The notes below the pieces were generated by a model. That model was not told the origin of the DNA. It worked only from the letters and a program-made list of their open reading frames with translations, and did not search any database. Shown piece by piece: positions 1 through 7,755 of a DNA stretch of 64,000 bases. The DNA comes from Phycisphaerales bacterium (lineage in GTDB: Bacteria; Planctomycetota; Phycisphaerae; Phycisphaerales; UBA1924), in contig JAJDDO010000026.1 in NCBI GenBank assembly GCA_029260265.1, positions 372,001 to 436,000 on the forward strand, written 5' to 3'. Position 1 is the stretch's first letter, and each line of letters starts with the position of its first letter. A program made the position numbers and the translations under genes.

Positions 1-1
1 C

Positions 2-1048
2 GACAATGGGTCCGGCCCCCGGATCCAAGCGGTCGATGGCGTCATGATGACAATCTATCCACGCCAAACCTTCGCCGTTGTTGGTGAATCTGGGTGTGGT
101 AAGTCCGTGACCGCGATGAGCTCGATGCAACTCGTCCCGCGGCCTCCTGGTCGTTTCGATCGCGGAGAGATCCTGTTCCGCAGATCAAACGAGGACGGCG
201 GGCATGTGGTGAACCTGCTCGAGATGAGCGAGTCAGAGATGAGATCCGTGCGTGGCAATGACATCGCGATGATCTTCCAAGAGCCGATGACGAGCCTCAA
301 CCCGGTGTACACTGTTGGCGACCAGATCGTCGAGGCGATCACCCTGCATCGCGACGCGACCGCCAAGGAAGCTTGGCAGATCGGGATCGATGCGATGGAT
401 GATGTCGGGATCCCAGATCCCGAAGGGCGGATGAAGGCGTACCCGCACCAGTTCTCTGGTGGTATGCGTCAGCGGGTCATGATTGCGATGGCTTTGGCGT
501 GCCGCCCTCGATTATTGCTTGCTGACGAGCCGACGACCGCGCTCGATGTCACCATCCAAGCCCAGATCCTTGAGTTGCTCAAGGATCTGAAGGCAAAGCG
601 TGATATGGGCATGATGCTGATTACCCACGACCTTGGCGTGGTTGCGGAGAACGCGGATGTTGTCTGTGTGATGTACGCCGGTCGCGTGGTCGAGTTTGCC
701 AATGTGTACGACCTGTTTGATGACCCGAGGCATCCGTACACCCGTGGGCTGCTCGCTAGCATTCCAACAATCGGGCACCGTCGAGATCGGCTCGTGACCA
801 TCGCCGAGGTCGTTGACAATCCGGAAGAGTTCAAAAAACTCCCCGGCGCAGATCAGGGCATCACCCCTTGGTGGCCTTGGCATGAGCCACCAAAGGATCT
901 CAAGCGGCGCGATGAGCCGGCGGGCGATTATGTCCTCCGCAAGGTCGCCAAAGATCATTGGGTCGGCGTGTGGAGGACAGAAGCGCTCGCTGATGACAAT
1001 AGCCCCGCGCCCGATCTTTCATTCTGTGTAACCGACAACCCCCAATAG
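2..1048 (+). CDS. Oligopeptide/dipeptide ABC transporter ATP-binding protein (5' partial)
   Basis: ATPase subunit of a peptide-type ABC importer (OppD/DppD family), which powers uptake of oligopeptides or similar solutes through a membrane permease pair. The reading frame is open to the left edge, and the residues before the first ATG (IQAVDGV) match the usual family N-terminus, so the gene starts outside the window. Visible in order are Walker [10 protein letters not shown]-loop [10 protein letters not shown], signature FSGGMRQR, Walker [14 protein letters not shown]-loop ITHDLG and the family tail motif HPYTRGLL. After that motif the protein carries about 80 unusual residues rich in Trp and charged residues instead of the Cys-containing end common in DppD. 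The permease and binding-protein genes are presumably upstream. Substrate unknown. Confidence 0.93.
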   Translation, partial: DNGSGPRIQAVDGVMMTIYPRQTFAVVGESGCGKSVTAMSSMQLVPRPPGRFDRGEILFRRSNEDGGHVVNLLEMSESEMRSVRGNDIAMIFQEPMTSLNPVYTVGDQIVEAITLHRDATAKEAWQIGIDAMDDVGIPDPEGRMKAYPHQFSGGMRQRVMIAMALACRPRLLLADEPTTALDVTIQAQILELLKDLKAKRDMGMMLITHDLGVVAENADVVCVMYAGRVVEFANVYDLFDDPRHPYTRGLLASIPTIGHRRDRLVTIAEVVDNPEEFKKLPGADQGITPWWPWHEPPKDLKRRDEPAGDYVLRKVAKDHWVGVWRTEALADDNSPAPDLSFCVTDNPQ

Positions 1049-1057
1049 GAGGGTCGC

Positions 1058-2152
1058 ATGCGCGTCCTGCTGCTTGCAGATCGGGTCTTTGCTGCCCACG
1101 AGCGTGTGCTCATTGAACGCGTCGCGGTCGGGCTTGTTGCCGAGGGCATCGATGTCCACTGCGCACTGCCCGCACACCGCAAGGGAGCAAGCACCCCGTT
1201 CACGCTCGCGCGAGAGCCAGTCGTTTACAACGATCGCGGTCTGGCATTTACCCGATCGATCAGAGCGGCCCAGATCGCAAGGCAGGTCAACCGGGACACC
1301 AAGAGCACCGAGAGCAGCATCGATATTGTCCATGTCTTTGGCGGCTCGGCGTGGGGGATGGGAAAAGAGCTCGGCGAACTCTTTGATTGCCCGGTGGCCT
1401 ACGAAGTCTGGCGTGAAGGGATGATCGAGCGAGCGACACGCGTACATTCGCGAACTCCAAAGACATCGGGTTTCTTCGCGCCGGATACACCCATAGAGCA
1501 GGCGTTGATCCGAGCCGGGATGGGCTCGCAAACGCGGCTTACCCATTGGGGTGCGATCGCGGCGCAGAATCCGCGTGAACCATTCGTGGATGGGCAGGAT
1601 CATTCCGTCGTGCTTGTCAGTTCTGGACGCGATCGCGATGGATGCGCCGCGGCTTTCGACGGGCTTGTTACGGCAATCGGTTCGCGTGAGGATGTGCTTG
1701 TCTTTGTGAATGCCCAAGCTGCGGAACAAGGCGGGATCTGGAAACAAGCCCAGCGATTGGGCGTGCTTGATAAGCTCACGGTGGTCGAGCAAATGGAGGA
1801 TCGGCGTGATCTCATCTTGCGGTGTGACATGCTGGTCTACCCGGATCAACGCCATGAGCATCGTACGATATTGCTCGACGCGATGGGGCATGGGCTCGCG
1901 GTGGTTGCGGCGCGTGATGAGCGGGTCTCGGTGCTTGTGCCGCACGAAACGGCTCTGGTCGTTGATTCGCCCGTGGGTGATCAGTGGGCATCGAAGATCG
2001 GCGAGCTGCTTGAAAATCCAGCAGAAGCGAGAAGGCTCGGGCAGAGCGCACGGGTGTACATCCAGCAGCATCGGCGGATGGGTGTCCATGTTGCTTCGCT
2101 CGTTGACGCCTACGCCTGGATGACCGAATCGGGCACGCTTGCTGTCCGATAA
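1058..2152 (+). CDS. Glycosyltransferase, GT-B fold (GT4-like)
   Basis: Probable glycosyltransferase that moves a sugar from an activated donor to an unknown acceptor. The N-terminus (MRVLLLADRVF) is the first Rossmann strand of a GT-B protein. The C-terminal half has the glycosyltransferase group 1 pattern: a YPD segment near residue 265, then LLDAMGHGLAVVAARD, then LLENPAEARRLGQSAR. The usual E-x7-E motif is degenerate. An AGGAGG-type ribosome binding site lies just before the ATG, ten bases after the ABC ATPase stop, so the two may be co-transcribed. Acceptor and donor cannot be read from the sequence; the family call is fairly safe. Confidence 0.75.
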   Translation: MRVLLLADRVFAAHERVLIERVAVGLVAEGIDVHCALPAHRKGASTPFTLAREPVVYNDRGLAFTRSIRAAQIARQVNRDTKSTESSIDIVHVFGGSAWGMGKELGELFDCPVAYEVWREGMIERATRVHSRTPKTSGFFAPDTPIEQALIRAGMGSQTRLTHWGAIAAQNPREPFVDGQDHSVVLVSSGRDRDGCAAAFDGLVTAIGSREDVLVFVNAQAAEQGGIWKQAQRLGVLDKLTVVEQMEDRRDLILRCDMLVYPDQRHEHRTILLDAMGHGLAVVAARDERVSVLVPHETALVVDSPVGDQWASKIGELLENPAEARRLGQSARVYIQQHRRMGVHVASLVDAYAWMTESGTLAVR

Positions 2153-2329
2153 GCCTCTTTGCGTCTGGTAACCGGGCACCAAATCCGAAAAAACTGGCAT
2201 GATCAGTAGACCGTGTTGCCAAAGTGCTGTCTTTGCGCACACTTGATTGCAGTGGGTGGTACTTGCACTATGGACGCAGCCCCACAGGTGTTCACTCCCC
2301 GAGCCCGCCAATAAAATAGGAGACCTAGC

Positions 2330-3097
2330 ATGATGCTGACAACACTCATCGGAGCCACGCTCTTTGCGATCGGCCCAACCCCGACAACCGCTGTTCGACC
2401 CGCCGCCGATATCATCGAGATCCGCGCAGAGATGTTCGATGACAACGCCAATCCACGCAGAGACCAGATCCGGTACTCAACCGATACCCACGGCGAGGTC
2501 GTCGCGGAGATGGGCCAGGACGGATCAGTCAACTGGAAAGCCCAGAGTGATCGTGAGCGCCTCGGCGGGCAGGATGCTCCGGCGTTGATCTATGTTCGTG
2601 TATTCGACGCCGTGTTTGCGATCGATCCATTCGTTGCGATTCCTGAGGCCGATCTCGCCATCACCCGCTCACTCTTCAGAGGTTCATCGCTTGAGACCGA
2701 TCAATCGGCAATCGCCCGCAGACGGGTCGATCGCACCAAGGAGCTGTTCGAACATCTTGAGCACGCCCGGCACAACTGGTTGCGTGAAAACGGATACTAC
2801 CTGCCGAGGACGGTCACTCGGATCAGTCAAGCAGTCACCGAAGCAAGTTCCAATCGTGAGATTGAGCCGGTTATGAAGATCGAACGCCCAGCAGATGTTC
2901 CACGCGGCCGCTCGTATGAAGAGGTCCAGGGCACGCCGGCGATCGACTCGCAGGCGGTCGTTTCTCGCCCGTTGCTCGATTCGGATCAGCCGATCCGGAT
3001 CTCGGTTCCGCACGGGACGGCGGCCGATGTCGTCGCCCAGGTCGAGACCAAGACTGCAGACGAATCAGAATCCACAGATGAGATCGCGGCCAAGTAA
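2330..3097 (+). CDS. Secreted or periplasmic protein of unknown function
   Basis: I do not recognise this 255-residue protein. It starts with a short hydrophobic stretch (TLIGATLFAIG, about residues 4-14) that could be a weak signal peptide, and is otherwise soluble. A basic, helix-like segment lies near residues 125-165 (RRRVDRTKELFEHLEHARHN), and the tail is acidic and rich in Ser/Thr/Glu. A GGAGA site stands seven bases before the ATG. No enzyme motif is visible. It lies between a glycosyltransferase and xseA, and the position gives no firm hint of its job. Confidence 0.6.
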   Translation: MMLTTLIGATLFAIGPTPTTAVRPAADIIEIRAEMFDDNANPRRDQIRYSTDTHGEVVAEMGQDGSVNWKAQSDRERLGGQDAPALIYVRVFDAVFAIDPFVAIPEADLAITRSLFRGSSLETDQSAIARRRVDRTKELFEHLEHARHNWLRENGYYLPRTVTRISQAVTEASSNREIEPVMKIERPADVPRGRSYEEVQGTPAIDSQAVVSRPLLDSDQPIRISVPHGTAADVVAQVETKTADESESTDEIAAK

Positions 3098-3129
3098 GCC
3101 CCGGGCAATCGTCGACGGTATGCTCTCGC

Positions 3130-4647
3130 ATGACTGGTCGGCTCCCGTTTGATCCATCGAGAATGAAGTCAGGCAAGAGAGCCGGTGCCGGGGGAGAAAC
3201 ACCCCCGGCATCTGGTGCATCGAGGGCAGGCTCAAACCACGCGATCAGCGTGTCGCAGCTCGCAGCCAAGATCGACCAATCGCTCAAGACCTCGATACGA
3301 GGGCGCGTGGTGGTGGTAGGTGAGGTCAGCTCGCTGACGCACCGCACGCACTGGTACTTTTCACTCAAGGATTCGAGCGCGGTGGTGGGGGCGGTGGTCT
3401 TTGCGTCTGCTGCTCGAAAGATACCCTACACACCAAAGCATGGCGATTCGGTTCTGGCGACCGGTCGGCTCGAGTTCTATGCCCCGTCCGGGCGTGTGAG
3501 TTTCATCATCGAGTCGTTGTCTCCGGTCGGAGAGGGTGAACTCGAACGCCGATACCGGGCTTTGTGCGACGAACTGAGATTGGGTGGCTGGTTCGATCCG
3601 CTGGGCAAGAAAACCTTGCCAACATTCCCGCGACGAATAGCTGCGGTGACCAGCAAGACCGGGGCGGCAATCCAAGATGTGATCAACACGATGGGCAAGC
3701 GATGCCCCGCGGTTGATCTGATTGTGGTTGACTCACGGGTGCAAGGCGATGGGGCGAGCGGGGAAGTTGCCAGCGCGATCGAGCTGATCAATCGTCGCCA
3801 GAAAGAACTCGGCATCGACGCGATCCTGCTCACCCGTGGCGGGGGCTCGCTCGAAGACCTCTGGGCTTTTAATGAACGCGAAGTCGCGCAGGCGATCCAC
3901 GATTCACGGTTGCCCGTGGTTGCCGCCATCGGGCACGAGTCAGACACCACGATCGCCGAGCTTGTTGCCGACGAACGCTGCGCGACGCCCACGCAGGCGG
4001 CGATGAAGCTCACGCCCGACCGCGAAGCGCTCGCCGAGCAGCTCGCATCGATCCAGCATCGGCTCACGGGCGGTGTGGGTCATGCGATCCGGTATAGAGC
4101 CCAAGAACTCGCGAGGCTCGCGGGCTCGCGGGCACTCGCGAGCCCGGACAGGGTCATCCAGATCCAACGCGAGCAGCTCGATGCGCTGACGCGTGAGCTG
4201 GCTCATGTGGTCCGAGCGAGGGCAGCGAGGGCTCGCCGACGATTGGATGCAGGGATGCTGGAACTCGCTCGGCACCAGCCGGTCGCGGTCCACGCACGCC
4301 GAAAAGAGCATCTCGACGGGCTTGGTCGAGCCTTGGAGCGTGGGCTTGTAGGACAAATGGCACGCCGCCGAGATCAGCTGCGTGCGATACATCGCGAGTT
4401 GGAAGCCGTCAATCCACTCAGTGTCCTCGATCGAGGCTTTAGCGTGACCACGAAGGCATCGGGAGCTTTGGTCCATTCAGAGTCAGAGGTGGCAGCAGGG
4501 GAGATCCTGAGCACACGGGTTGCCCGTGGTGTCATTCGCTCAACGGTCATTGGTGATCCGGGCCAAGAGAAACGGGCATCCCAGACGAAGCCCACACCAA
4601 AGGCTGTGAAGAACAAGGATGGGCGTCCTCAGATGGATCTTTTTTGA
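3130..4647 (+). CDS. xseA: Exodeoxyribonuclease VII large subunit
   Basis: Large, catalytic subunit of exonuclease VII, which degrades single-stranded DNA from both ends into acid-soluble oligonucleotides in the cytoplasm. The N-terminal OB-fold is seen at about residues 38-135 (VVVVGEVSSLTHRTHWYFSL). The catalytic core carries the conserved stretches AVTSKTGAAIQD, ILLTRGGGSLEDLWAFN and VVAAIGHESDTT. A long basic helical region follows (about 320-450), and the end DRGFSVTT is typical of the family. The length of 505 residues is slightly above the common 440-460, because of extra N-terminal and C-terminal ends. An internal ATG at 3163 is an alternative start; neither has a clear ribosome binding site. 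It is directly coupled to xseB. Confidence 0.95.
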   Translation: MTGRLPFDPSRMKSGKRAGAGGETPPASGASRAGSNHAISVSQLAAKIDQSLKTSIRGRVVVVGEVSSLTHRTHWYFSLKDSSAVVGAVVFASAARKIPYTPKHGDSVLATGRLEFYAPSGRVSFIIESLSPVGEGELERRYRALCDELRLGGWFDPLGKKTLPTFPRRIAAVTSKTGAAIQDVINTMGKRCPAVDLIVVDSRVQGDGASGEVASAIELINRRQKELGIDAILLTRGGGSLEDLWAFNEREVAQAIHDSRLPVVAAIGHESDTTIAELVADERCATPTQAAMKLTPDREALAEQLASIQHRLTGGVGHAIRYRAQELARLAGSRALASPDRVIQIQREQLDALTRELAHVVRARAARARRRLDAGMLELARHQPVAVHARRKEHLDGLGRALERGLVGQMARRRDQLRAIHRELEAVNPLSVLDRGFSVTTKASGALVHSESEVAAGEILSTRVARGVIRSTVIGDPGQEKRASQTKPTPKAVKNKDGRPQMDLF

Positions 4648-4922
4648 ACCGGTGCCTAGCGTGCTCGGTGACCAAGAAGCCCCCCAAACAACCAAGCCCA
4701 TCAACCGATCGGTACGAGGATCTGATTGATGAGTTGGAGAGGATCGTCCGGGCGATCGAATCGGGCGAGACAGGTCTCGAGGAATCCATCGGTGCGTATG
4801 AGCAGGGCGTCGGGCTGATCAAGCGTGCACGGGCGATCTTGGATCAGGCGGAGCAGCGGATAACCGAACTGGACCCTTCGCCGAGTGAAACCGAGGGAGA
4901 ATCCAGCGGATCAGACGATTGA
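4644..4922 (+). CDS. xseB: Exodeoxyribonuclease VII small subunit
   Basis: Small subunit of exonuclease VII, which binds the helical arm of XseA. The family pattern is clear: YEDLIDELERIVRAIESG, then LEESIGAYEQGVGLI, then a helix with AEQRITEL. The reading frame can start at TTG 4644, which overlaps the xseA stop in a TTGA, or at GTG 4668, which gives the N-terminus MTKKPPKQ. The second is the more natural start for this family, but no ribosome binding site decides it. An acidic Ser/Glu tail follows the conserved part. Translational coupling with xseA is likely. Confidence 0.9.
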   Translation: MNRCLACSVTKKPPKQPSPSTDRYEDLIDELERIVRAIESGETGLEESIGAYEQGVGLIKRARAILDQAEQRITELDPSPSETEGESSGSDD

Positions 4923-4938
4923 GCCGATGACCTGATCA

Positions 4939-6312
4939 ATGTCTTACGAACTGATGCTGCTGCTGCCCAAGTTGACGACCCTGGTGTTTGTCACCGCCAC
5001 TGGCGCTTGTGTAGGCTCATTGATCAATGTGCTCGTCTACCGTATGCCGCTCGGTCTTGATGTGGTCTCGCCAGCATCCCGATGCCCGTCTTGCAATACG
5101 AAACTGACCTGGCGAGAAAACATCCCGATTTTCGGATGGTTGATTCTGCGAGGCAAATGCCGATTCTGCAAATCGAAGATCTCGGCAGAGTATCCGATCG
5201 TCGAGACGATCGTGGCGGTGCTGTTTGGATCCATCTACGCGCTGTGGTACATCATTCCTTACGATGCTTCGCTGCTCGGCGTACCGATCGGGCAGATCGC
5301 ACCGGATTGGGCGCACAACGGGGCAGCGATGACCTGGCCCGCGATGGTGGTGCTCTTGGTCCTTTGCGGGTCTTTGGTCGCGATGACCATTATCGATGCG
5401 CGGACATGCATGATCCCTCTTGCCCTGACTCGGGTGCCTGTGGTTGTTGCCTTGGTTTTTACGCTCGGGCATGCGATCTGGTTTCAATACCGGGTCGGAG
5501 ATCTGAGCCTCGCATTTCCCGGTGTCTGGGTCGGAGAGCATTCATCGAGACGATACCAATGGGTGACCACGCCGGGCGAGGTCTGGACCATTGCTTCTGG
5601 CGGACTCTTGGGTTGGAAGTTCATCGGGATTGCTCTTGGTGGAGCCTTTGGGCTCGTGGTCTCGAATCTGCTGCTCAAGTTCAAGGTCATCCGCCCGAGC
5701 TTTGCCGACTACGACCAATGGGCCGAGGGCGAACTTGCCAAGCAGAAGGCAGACAACCCGCAGCTTGAAGAAGATGATGACAAGGGTCCCGAGGACAATG
5801 CGGAGATGTGGATCCAGTACCCGCACGCCCGCCGTGAGATGGTCCTTGAGCTTGCCTTCCTGATGCCCGCAGCGTTGTTCGCCCTCGTGGGCGGTTGGTT
5901 CTTTGCGATGAGGTTCGGAGCGGACCCTGTGAACACCGCTCCGCTCTGGCTCGTTGCTTTGGGCGGCGTGGTCATGGGGTACCTGATTGGTGGGGGTGTC
6001 GTCTGGGCGGTGCGGATCGGTGGGTCGATTGCGTTTGGAAAAGAGGCGATGGGGCTTGGGGATGTCCACATGATGGCTGCGGTTGGCGCGTGCCTGGGTT
6101 GGATCGATCCAACGATAGCCTTTTTCTTGGCGGCCTTTGTGGGCGTTGCCTACGCCGCTGCGGCGAAGATTTTTCGTGGAAAACTCAGCCGAGCGATGCC
6201 TTATGGGCCGTTTCTTGCGGTCGCCACCATGATGGTCATTTTGGGCAAGCCATTGGTGGAACTGGGTTTGGGATTGGTTTTTCATGTGCCGGGCGGGTTG
6301 GATATCCCTTGA
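4939..6312 (+). CDS. Type 4 prepilin peptidase (A24 family), enlarged
   Basis: Membrane aspartic protease that cleaves, and usually N-methylates, prepilin leader peptides. It is the likely processing enzyme for the pseudopilins at 15881-19239 and 32506. The N-terminal domain has CPSC at about residue 50 and CRFC at about 74, the two CxxC pairs of the bifunctional enzymes, followed by EYPIVE. The first catalytic Asp is in TIIDARTCMIP (about residue 151) and the second in GLGDVHMM (about residue 373). About eight membrane segments are visible. At 457 residues it is much longer than the usual 250-290. The extra length includes a charged loop near residues 250-295 rich in Glu/Asp and Lys. Confidence 0.93.
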   Translation: MSYELMLLLPKLTTLVFVTATGACVGSLINVLVYRMPLGLDVVSPASRCPSCNTKLTWRENIPIFGWLILRGKCRFCKSKISAEYPIVETIVAVLFGSIYALWYIIPYDASLLGVPIGQIAPDWAHNGAAMTWPAMVVLLVLCGSLVAMTIIDARTCMIPLALTRVPVVVALVFTLGHAIWFQYRVGDLSLAFPGVWVGEHSSRRYQWVTTPGEVWTIASGGLLGWKFIGIALGGAFGLVVSNLLLKFKVIRPSFADYDQWAEGELAKQKADNPQLEEDDDKGPEDNAEMWIQYPHARREMVLELAFLMPAALFALVGGWFFAMRFGADPVNTAPLWLVALGGVVMGYLIGGGVVWAVRIGGSIAFGKEAMGLGDVHMMAAVGACLGWIDPTIAFFLAAFVGVAYAAAAKIFRGKLSRAMPYGPFLAVATMMVILGKPLVELGLGLVFHVPGGLDIP

Positions 6313-6416
6313 GCATGAACAGTTTTGTCCCCGTTCTGCACGGGGAGTTGGATTTTGGATACAGTGGTACCGCGGGCAATGGGCGCTCGCACAGCAAGTG
6401 ACCGGGAGGCACAAAG

Positions 6417-7094
6417 ATGAACACAAAGAAATGGACACTCGTCGGGCTCGGACTGACCATGGCGATCGCCTTGGGCGGATGTAACTCGATCAGCCAGCGA
6501 GAATATGACGCAGCAATTGACGAAAACACCGAGCTTCGAGCGAGGATCTCGACGCTCCAGGGGGATGTACGCGATTCCGACGGAAATGCGAGCTCGTACC
6601 AGGAGCAAAACGAGCTGCTTCGCAGTGAAAATGCGCGATTGGCAAATGAACTCAGCGACGCTCAGGCCCAGCGGGAGCAGGCGAATCGGACAGGTTTCGA
6701 AGATGTGAACGGCGTGGATGTCTCTCGTCGGGGCGGGAATGGTGAGGTTGTCGTCAATATCGCGGGCGATGTGCTCTTCAACTCTGGGTCGGCGGAACTC
6801 CGCAATGATGCCAAGCGTTCGCTCGATCAGATTGCCGGGGTGATCAAGTCAACCTACGGCGGCAACGAGGTTCGCATCGAGGGGTACACCGACTCTGATA
6901 AGCTCGTGAAGACCAAGAAAAAATGGGGCACCAATGAGAACTTGAGCTCCGCGAGAGCGCTCGCGGTCGAGTCCTATCTGGTATCCAAGGGTGTATCCAA
7001 CATGCGGGTATATTCCGCGGCATTCGGACCGGCCAAGCCCAAGGGGACCAAGAAAGAATCGCGACGCGTCGAGATCGTGATTCTGGGCAGCTGA
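6417..7094 (+). CDS. OmpA-family (Pal-like) peptidoglycan-binding lipoprotein
   Basis: Probable outer-membrane lipoprotein that ties the membrane to peptidoglycan. The signal peptide ends in a lipobox ALGGC, placing the lipidated cysteine at residue 22. A coiled-coil-like stretch of heptads follows (about 26-85), then a Gly-rich linker, and an OmpA C-terminal domain from about residue 105 onward with VRIEGYTDSD and NLSSARALAVESYL. A GGAGG site precedes the ATG. Length 225 residues is in line with planctomycete OmpA lipoproteins. No Tol genes are next to it. The exact outer-membrane partner is unknown. Confidence 0.88.
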   Translation: MNTKKWTLVGLGLTMAIALGGCNSISQREYDAAIDENTELRARISTLQGDVRDSDGNASSYQEQNELLRSENARLANELSDAQAQREQANRTGFEDVNGVDVSRRGGNGEVVVNIAGDVLFNSGSAELRNDAKRSLDQIAGVIKSTYGGNEVRIEGYTDSDKLVKTKKKWGTNENLSSARALAVESYLVSKGVSNMRVYSAAFGPAKPKGTKKESRRVEIVILGS

Positions 7095-7178
7095 GTCTCG
7101 TTCGGGTACCGAAAAGACGAATTGGAGTGGTTGGCGAGGTTGCAATCGATTGATTGCGGGATACAATCCCTCCGCTTC

Positions 7179-7252
7179 GGGCTATTGGCGCAGTTGGCTA
7201 GCGCACCAGTATGACACACTGGGGGTCACAGGTTCGAGTCCTGTATAGCCCA
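7179..7252 (+). tRNA. tRNA-Val (anticodon GAC)
   Basis: A complete 74-base cloverleaf. The 7-bp acceptor stem GGGCTAT/ATAGCCC is perfect, the D arm is GCGC/GCGC, and the anticodon stem CCAGT/ACTGG encloses the loop ATGACAC, giving anticodon GAC. The T arm is ACAGG/CCTGT with loop TTCGAGT. The discriminator is A and no CCA is encoded, so CCA must be added after transcription. First of a three-tRNA cluster. Confidence 0.96.
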
Positions 7253-7327
7253 TTGAAAGACAAGGCTTCGCTCATGCGGGGCCTTTGTTTTTCCGATCGG
7301 TTTAGACCGATTGACATCAGAATGATC

Positions 7328-7400
7328 GCCACCTTAGCTCAGTTGATAGAGCAGCTGATTTGTAATCTGCAGGTCCTCGGTTTGAGTCCGAGAGGTGGCT
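7328..7400 (+). tRNA. tRNA-Thr (anticodon TGT)
   Basis: A 73-base cloverleaf with acceptor GCCACCT/AGGTGGC, D arm GCTC/GAGC and T arm CTCGG/CCGAG with loop TTTGAGT. The anticodon loop TTTGTAA gives TGT. The anticodon stem GCTGA/TCTGC holds one T-T mismatch at pair 29-41, and the discriminator base is T instead of the A usual for bacterial tRNA-Thr. No CCA is encoded. Confidence 0.93.
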
Positions 7401-7477
7401 TTGGGTTTCGTAGGTTGCCTTGGCAGTGTGCGGGGCCTAGATTTGGCACCCGTGAATACAGATCGGGAACGCTTATC

Positions 7478-7560
7478 GGGCGTGTATCCAAGTGGCCAAA
7501 GGACGGGGATTGTAAATCCTCTTGCGTTAGCATTCGGTGGTTCGAATCCACCCGCGCCCA
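7478..7560 (+). tRNA. tRNA-Tyr (anticodon GTA)
   Basis: An 83-base class II cloverleaf with acceptor GGGCGTG/CGCGCCC (one G-T pair), anticodon stem GGGGA/TCCTC and loop TTGTAAA, giving anticodon GTA. A long variable arm of about 14 bases, as expected for bacterial tRNA-Tyr, precedes the T arm GGTGG/CCACC. Discriminator A, no encoded CCA. A strong terminator follows six bases downstream. Confidence 0.95.
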
Positions 7561-7565
7561 TTGAA

Positions 7566-7596
7566 GGGCTCCTCTGGCGAGGGGCCCTTTTCTTTT
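7566..7596 (+). terminator. Rho-independent terminator of the tRNA cluster
   Basis: The stem GGGCTCCTC / GAGGGGCCC forms nine pairs (one G-T) around a four-base TGGC loop and is followed by TTTTCTTTT. It ends the Val-Thr-Tyr tRNA transcript, five bases after the tRNA-Tyr discriminator. Confidence 0.88.
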
Positions 7597-7755
7597 GGGC
7601 GATTGAGACTTCAATAGATCGTCTGATAACCAGCCTACACCAGAATGCCATGCCTCGCTTCATCGGGTTGCCTCCTGTTTCCCTTCGCCCTCAAGTCAGT
7701 GTCCCGATGACCGATATTCCATAGGAAGAACCAATGGAACGCGGAGTTTGCCCTC

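Noticed and set aside
1019-2311. Long reverse-strand frame (430 codons) opposite the glycosyltransferase gene
   Set aside because: It is antisense to a better-supported gene, has no family motif and no ribosome site; it looks like a shadow of GC-rich codon bias.
5542-6438. Reverse-strand frame opposite the prepilin peptidase
   Set aside because: Rich in His/Arg/Pro, the usual look of an antisense shadow of membrane codons; no motif.
7211-7564. Forward frame running over the three tRNAs
   Set aside because: It crosses three well-formed tRNA cloverleaves and has no ribosome site.
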